Shown here piece by piece: positions 9,707 through 22,717 of a stretch of DNA of 22,717 bases. The notes under the pieces were generated by a model. The model saw nothing but the letters and a program-made list of their open reading frames with translations. It did no database searches and was not told the origin of the DNA. Origin of the DNA: Ichthyophonus hoferi (lineage: Eukaryota; Opisthokonta; Ichthyosporea; Ichthyophonida; Ichthyophonidae); contig NAOQ01000069.1 of NCBI GenBank assembly GCA_002751075.1, positions 152,463 through 175,179 of the forward strand, read 5' to 3'. The position numbers were made by a program, and so were the translations under genes. Each line of letters opens with the position of its first letter. Position 1 is the stretch's first letter.

Positions 9707-10039
9707 ATGGCCAAAACTACCATGATGAGAGCTGGGCGTACACAGCACAGACGCAACAAGGGACCCTCTACCCCCCCTGAGGATCGTCTGCACATGATTA
9801 ACAAGAACATACCTTTCAAGGCCCGTAAAGAATGCAGTGTATCTCTGTCTTCTCATATGAAGATGCTCTCTCTGACTGAGACGGCTTCTAGCAGTGTGCA
9901 GACTCCAGCTCATAAGTTGTTTGCTTTGTCAATGTCCTCACAGGAGAGTTATATGCCTAACCCTAATTACTTGGTTCGTGTACAAAGAGATGAGATTAAG
10001 GGCTTCATGAGATATGATGTTTTGGAGTGGATTCTAAGG
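9707..10039 (+). CDS. Cyclin exon 1
   Basis: 111 codons, from ATG (context ATCACAATGG) to the donor GTGGGT after CTAAGG, phase 0. It encodes the N-terminal tail and the first cyclin-box helix (YDVLEWILR). Confidence 0.9.
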
Positions 10040-12586
10040 GTGGGTTTTCTATTGAGTGTTGTTGTTGTTGTCGTTGTTGTTTTCGTTGTTGTTTTTGGCG
10101 GTACCGTTATTATTATTATTATTGTGGTTGTTATTATAATACTGACTATTATCATTATGCTTATTCTTATTCTTCTTTCTATTAATATTGTGATAATTAT
10201 TATTACTATTATATTATTATTATCGTTAATTATTGTTACTATTCTTATTCTTATTATTCCTATTATTATTAGTAATACAATTATTCATATTACCATTAAC
10301 ATTACTATCATTTTTCTACCTCTCACATAGTGCCTATAATCATTTCCCGCATGTAAACCTCTACACATTCAGCAAGTCAACTTTATTTCCCTACGGCTAT
10401 TACCCACAATACCTCTCTTCCTTAGTTTTATATATATCATTTTTCTTATTTTAAGCTACACATATATATATATATATAGTATTCAACATATTCGAATACT
10501 GCCCAAACAATCATTTTTATTTTAGAGGTGTATTAACTATGGGTTATTATACACTGTATGTTTGGTGTGTGGAATGCAATTGTAATAGACTTTTTTATTT
10601 ATTTCAAAGATATTGAATACAGAAATTATATATGTACATAAATATACGCCTATATATATGTATACATAGATACATATACTATTGTTTCGGTTATTTCTAA
10701 GCTCGAGGAATCGTATAATCTATTAACCAAATAAAATTTTGATATTAAAATTTTAATAAATTAAACTAACCATAAAAATTCTATAATTAAATTGGATATT
10801 AGCATGCCTTTGATCATACCATATAAGATAATTACAATTGGTATTGAAGTTTATGATAGTATAATATAATACCCTAATGTAAAAAAATACAATGTACTAA
10901 GGTGTACTAGTACTATAGCCCTATATCTCTTAAGATATCTTCTGAACTAGCCTGTGATTCTTGCTTTACCTCAGTCAGGGTAGCGGCTTAAAATAAATTT
11001 ACGATAAAGACATGGTATATTATGTTTACTCTATATTTTACCGTTTCAACAATATTATATGCTACTTAAAATGTAGCAGCATTGTATGGCCTAATATACC
11101 CTTTTATTTGGCTATTTTTATAATGAAAAGTAAGTTTTATTGCTTACATCGTGGTATATTACATTACATTCACCATCAGTCTACCCATAGTGTAGTGTAT
11201 ATTCTAATACCTAATCACTATCAATATGTATGGCTCTATATATGAAATGCTACCATTACTGACGTCATAATATATATATATATCCCAATTGGCAAATTTT
11301 ATCTAACCAATCATCTTTCTCTACACAAATGTATAATACTATAACCCATTATCAATCAGTATAGTATACTATCTAATCATTCACATATCCCTACACATTT
11401 GAGTAAAAATTGGGATTACCAATCAGGAGCCCTCTATATTACCGCCAATGTCTTACCATATATATTATACCACATCATATCATGTCATATAATATATTAA
11501 ATTGACATAACTTTTAACTGACCAATCATGTATCTCTCTATACAGATGAGTAAGAAGTTGGAATACCAGCCCGAGACCTTTGCTGTGACGGCCAATATCT
11601 TTGATCGCCTCCTCTCCACCGTGAGGGTCAAGGGGATGCACCTGCAGTTAATAGGTGCTACTTGCTTCTTATTGGCTTCCAAGATGCACGAGGTCTGGAA
11701 TACCCATCCCTCATTGGATGAGCTGGTAGCTGCATCCAATCATGCTTTTAGTTGTAGTGATCTGGAGGTGAGTTCATTGGTTGATATGTGGATATGGTTG
11801 TATATGTATGTGTATGTATGCGTTTAGGTGCATTAAGCCGAGGTTGTATGGATGTATATATATATATATATATATGTACATGTATCATACCTTTAGTCGC
11901 AATGAGTTGGAGGTGAGATGCGTGTTTGATTTTAGAGATATGGCTATAAATATTTACACTCATCTGATTTGTACTAGTAGCCATCCTATTATATTATAAC
12001 CCTGTATAACATACTAACCCTATACATACATACACAGCGTATGGAAAAGCAGATCCTTTTAAAACTAGACTGGAAGCTGAGTCCCCCTACAGCTAATCTT
12101 ATTGTCTATCAGCTATTGGATCTCCTTTCTATTAAAGCTGAATATCATGCAGATATTGTGTCGATGGCTGAGGCTGCACTGGAGAGGGTTGTGACATGTA
12201 TGTATTATATGTATAGGTGGTTGTATATATGTATATATGTGTGTGTGCTTGTACATCTACTACCTAAAATATCTCTATAGATAAACATCTAATTCTATAT
12301 ATTCAGCGCATGTTTTATTTACTTATATACTTATACATTTACACCTCCACCCACCTATGCATACATACACACATACATACACACAGGTGAGCGATTTCTG
12401 CAATACACCCCCCCTACCTTAGCCGCCTGTGCGATCATGCGTGGCGTTGCCCACAACATACCAGACTGTCCTAGAGAGAAAGTAGAGGCTGAGGCCCTGA
12501 CCTTAACACGCACTGCTCCCGCTGTGTATATGCAATGTGCCCAAGACTTCGAGATGCTACTACTGTCCATGGGTCCTGTATTGTAA
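9707..12586 (+). CDS. Cyclin G/I-like protein, complete, four exons
   Basis: Cyclins bind and activate cyclin-dependent kinases. Exons 9707-10039, 11546-11767, 12038-12197 and 12387-12586 join in frame to 304 codons. The cyclin box starts at about residue 95. Key matches are VLEWILR, YQPETFAVTANIFDRLLSTV (118-137), IGATCFLLASK and DLERMEKQILLKLDWKL (183-199). Lys157 (in LLASK) and Glu188 (in RMEK) are the conserved CDK-contact pair. PETFA...DRLLSTV plus RMEK..L.KL.W.L is closest in my memory to animal cyclins G and I, with cyclin D next. The N-terminal 90 residues are disordered-looking, basic and Ser/Thr-rich, with STPPED (21-26) resembling a Cdc4/FBXW7 phosphodegron. ATG 9707 has A at -3 and G at +4. 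A second cyclin fold, weakly conserved, may lie in residues 205-300. Confidence 0.92.
10040..11545 (+). other. Cyclin intron 1 with GTT/ATT triplet tract
   Basis: A 1,506-nt intron. The first 280 nt after the donor are triplet repeat (GTT then ATT, with CTT/CTA variants; about 10058-10320). The remainder is plain AT-rich DNA with three CCAATCA heptamers close to the exon 2 acceptor (11307, 11419, 11522). No nested gene is convincing. Confidence 0.7.
10058..10320. repeat. GTT/ATT triplet repeat
   Basis: Interrupted (GTT)n grading to (ATT)n and CTT/CTA. It begins about 18 nt after the splice donor. Val/Ile/Leu or poly-Thr frames through it are artefacts. Confidence 0.92.
11546..11767 (+). CDS. 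Cyclin exon 2
   Basis: 74 codons, acceptor CTCTCTATACAG, donor GTGAGT, phase 0 at both ends. It holds the cyclin-box core from MSKKLEYQPETF through FSCSDLE. Its first codon is ATG, which could mislead gene finders into starting here. Confidence 0.93.
11855..11875. repeat. (TA)n run
   Basis: A short TA dinucleotide run in cyclin intron 2 (11768-12037). Confidence 0.85.
12012..12018 (+). promoter_or_regulatory. Consensus branch site TACTAAC
   Basis: A perfect TACTAAC lies 19 nt before the intron 2 acceptor AG (12036-12037). Other introns here have looser CTAAC, CTAAT or TTAAC versions at similar distance. Confidence 0.7.
12038..12197 (+). CDS. Cyclin exon 3
   Basis: Starts with CGT ATG GAA AAG, giving the RMEK motif with the CDK-contact Glu188, and continues LLKLDWKLSPPTANLIVYQL. 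Donor GTATGT after ACAT, phase 1. Acceptor ACATACACAG. Confidence 0.9.
12357..12386. repeat. CATA/CACA tract ending in the acceptor
   Basis: (CATA)n with CACA variants runs directly into the exon 4 acceptor ACACACAG, so a simple repeat serves as the 3' splice-site tract. Confidence 0.8.
12387..12586 (+). CDS. Cyclin exon 4 and stop
   Basis: It begins with GTGAGCG, which itself looks like a splice donor, so the 3' splice site is followed at once by a donor-like sequence. The frame that continues exon 3 gives ERFLQYTPPTLAACAIMRGV through DFEMLLLSMGPVL and stops at TAA 12584-12586. Confidence 0.87.
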
Positions 12587-12645
12587 ACATGGTTTACACT
12601 ATAGGGAGAGGCTATTTACTGCCTTAACCCATGCAGGATATTTGT

Positions 12646-12651
12646 AATAAA
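12646..12651 (+). terminator. Poly(A) signal AATAAA
   Basis: AATAAA lies 60 nt after the cyclin stop, in TTTGTAATAAAATG. A GT-rich patch follows further on (TTTGATGTTAACT near 12700). It fits the 3' end of the cyclin transcript. Confidence 0.65.
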
Positions 12652-13180
12652 ATGTACCACGCGGTAGTTCTTGCATAAGTTTTCTGTCAATGTATATATG
12701 TTTGATGTTAACTCAATACACGATTTTATATTATATCTGAAATTGAATTGACATTTTGATTTAAAATATTTTATATATACGATCTACTCAATGCAGTCAT
12801 TATTGTTTGTATGATACTATGATATTACTGTGATTTGAATGATCGTTATAATGAAATTAATTGGTTTTTAGAGTATAATATGGTGTAGCATGATAAAACC
12901 GTTGAAACTGTAAAATATAGAGTAAATATTCCCCATTTGTATCTTAGGCTGTTACTCTGGCAATGACGCATGTCAGGTGGTAGATTTTAGTGCAAACAGG
13001 ACTAGAATTCCCGTCTCAATCACACACTGGTTAATTTATACCCTTCTAAAGATATGTGGCGAGACTGAATTTGGATCAAACTGTATACCTAATAGAATAT
13101 AGTATACAGGAATTAATCCCAATCTGAATTATTACTACATAGGTTTGATAGATAATCTCTACTATTTGATTGATAATAGT

Positions 13181-13233
13181 TAATAAATAAATAGATATAT
13201 ATTAAATTCTAATAGTTATTTATTTATTTATTA
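13181..13233. repeat. 13-bp perfect inverted repeat
   Basis: TAATAAATAAATA at 13181-13193 pairs exactly with TATTTATTTATTA at 13221-13233 across a 27-nt centre. Low-complexity arms; it may be chance or a relic of a foldback element. Confidence 0.6.
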
Positions 13234-13380
13234 GGGTAAATGTTGCTCGGATTGTTTAGCTATTGGTAGCTTAAGACATTTTTATCGGGTCATCTAAACG
13301 ACACAGTATATAGATGGCAATCGGTTCTTGTGTAGTATTGGGAACGTTAGAAATAATTGTTATATTATTACTCGTATTCT

Positions 13381-13860
13381 AATTGTGGTTGTATTACTAT
13401 ACTTTTAATGGTTTAAATGTAATTTTTTATTGGGTGTATTATTATTGTTATAGGATAACTAATACTTTAATAATTTAATAGTTAATTTAAAATGACGCTA
13501 TTAGAATTTTATTATTTTGAATGTAATTTTGTATTGGTTATGTTACACTTATCATGGTATATCTGTAGTAATTTAGACGTAATAGTTTAATTGCTATTTT
13601 ATAATATTATAATTTGATCGGTTTAATTATAATTAATTCATTATTGTATTATAGTTTTTAATTGTTTAGGTGTAATAATTTAATTGTTATTTTAAAATGG
13701 TAATATTTCATTTTTAATAGTTTAAATATTATCTTTTAATGGTTTTAGTATAACTATAATATACTAACTGTAATGGATTCCATAATAGCAATATTATAAT
13801 TTAATTGGTTTAAATGTAATTATTTAATTGTTATAATCTAGTTACAAGACTATATTTTAT
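13381..13860. repeat. Degenerate AT-rich repeat field
   Basis: Several diverged copies of a phrase like GGTTTAAATGTAATTTTTTAATTGTTAT (for example near 13407, 13515, 13668, 13808), spaced about 70-140 nt. Its origin is unclear. Confidence 0.5.
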
Positions 13861-14621
13861 TCGCCGTAAATTTCCACTCTATAAATCTATAAATATCGAT
13901 TGTGAGACTGATCAATATCATACCATACTGATCTATCCAATCGCAATCAAACTAAAATTGCAATATATTGCCTGATATAGCAAGATGTTAATTATTTATT
14001 ATTAATTATTCATAGTGAAAACTATGCAATTACCTCCAATATCCTATAATGTTCTGGAATACCATGATACTAAACTATTTTGTCGCCTGATCTAATTTTT
14101 CTTTTTTTAAATCGAACTCGACAATGATTTGCAAATGTCATATATATGTAACTATATTTATATCTTTATTTATATCATTGAGTATTTGAGTATGATATGT
14201 ATATTTTAGGTATGTTTTATTTATTTACTTACTTACCAGAATATAATATGTATTAAATTATATTAAATTAAATTATTTCTTATTTTGACAGTTTACTATA
14301 ATATACCCTTCATCTTTATATACACAATAACCACAACAATAACACAATAACTACAACAACAACGTACATAGAACGACAACACGCCATACAAACAATACAA
14401 TAATTGTGAACAGGAGACTTTTATGCACATGTCGAGCAACAATAATAACATAGATACCAACAAACCAATAACATAAGCATTATTATTTCAGAACATTTTC
14501 ATTTCTACCGCTTCAAGCCCATTCTTCCTTGGCAATATACTGGTATTATTGCATATTACCTGGAGAGCAATCGTGCTATTATTGGAGTGCGGGGGAAGAC
14601 CCGATCAAAAGCATCAATACC

Positions 14622-22596
<7,975 letters not shown>

Positions 22597-22639
22597 GTAG
22601 GTTAGGGGAGGAGGGATGATGTGATGTGGCTTTATGCTA

Positions 22640-22717
22640 GAGTATAAAGTATAGTATAATATAGTATAGTATAGTATAGTATAGTATAGGATAGGATAGG
22701 ATAGGATAGTATAGTAT
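22640..22717. repeat. TATAG/GGATA pentamer repeat
   Basis: (GTATA)n then (GGATA)n at the right edge, probably in the intron after exon 12. Confidence 0.93.

Larger units (their letters stand above)
12652..14621. other. Intergenic region between cyclin and kinase
   Basis: About 2 kb, AT-rich, no credible ORF or RNA gene. It contains the inverted repeat at 13181-13233, the degenerate TTTAATTG repeat field at 13381-13860, and a CAATCGCAATC...ATTGCAATATATTGC patch at about 13934-13970. The kinase promoter and 5' UTR should lie at the right end; no clear TATA box is seen. Confidence 0.6.

Noticed and set aside
9604-9913. Two minus-strand open frames overlapping cyclin exon 1
   Set aside because: They are antisense shadows of a well-supported exon.
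9967-10454. Val/Ile/Leu-rich and poly-Thr open frames after cyclin exon 1
   Set aside because: They read through the donor GTGGGT into the GTT/ATT repeat of intron 1; the spliced join gives the conserved cyclin box instead.
11012-11245. 77-codon plus-strand open frame in cyclin intron 1
   Set aside because: AT-driven composition (Tyr, Ile, Phe, His), no family resemblance, and no splice signals tying it to the cyclin.

Overview
The window is nuclear DNA from an AT-rich, intron-rich eukaryote that uses the standard code. The evidence is GT-AG introns with gtaagt-type donors, one textbook TACTAAC branch site, AATAAA after a stop codon, and Kozak-like starts (ACCATGG, ACAATGG). Gene content (a TELO2-type PIKK chaperone, a cyclin of the animal G/I type, a GCK-III Ste20 kinase) fits a unicellular relative of animals, for example an ichthyosporean. 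I cannot prove this from one window. Nothing prokaryotic, organellar or plasmid-like is present.

Layout. (1) Positions 293-4452, minus strand: the first five coding exons of a TELO2/Tel2 orthologue, running off the left edge. (2) Positions 4453-6358: intergenic, with a TTA-triplet tract and a 69-bp tandem duplication. (3) Positions 6359-7187, plus strand: an unrecognised locus of three neighbouring coding-like open stretches in different frames, the best being a 120-residue ORF at 6543-6905, with a TATA-like box at 6200. (4) Positions 7190-9640: AT-rich and gene-poor, with an unusual run of GATCGG-like motifs spaced about 20-21 bp apart (8078-8218). (5) Positions 9707-12586, plus strand: a complete four-exon cyclin G/I-like gene of 304 codons with a poly(A) signal at 12646. 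(6) Positions 12652-14621: intergenic, AT-rich degenerate repeats and a 13-bp inverted repeat. (7) Positions 14622 to the right edge, plus strand: a GCK-III (STK24/25/26-like) kinase of at least 12 exons with a full catalytic domain and a long proline-rich tail; the end is probably outside the window.

The exon joins of all three recognised genes were checked by hand. All joins keep frame and reproduce family motifs except one: TELO2 exon 4 to exon 5 needs either a GC donor or a downstream acceptor. Almost every intron carries simple-sequence or minisatellite DNA, often starting within 20 nt of the splice donor or forming the polypyrimidine tract.

Functionally, all three recognised genes are growth, cell-cycle or stress regulators (PIKK maturation, cyclin, Ste20 kinase), but nothing indicates that they form a unit. 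The strongest unexplained signal is the heptamer CCAATCA/TGATTGG: 22 copies counted by hand where about 2 would be expected by composition. All lie inside the three recognised gene bodies and none in the intergenic parts or the unknown locus.
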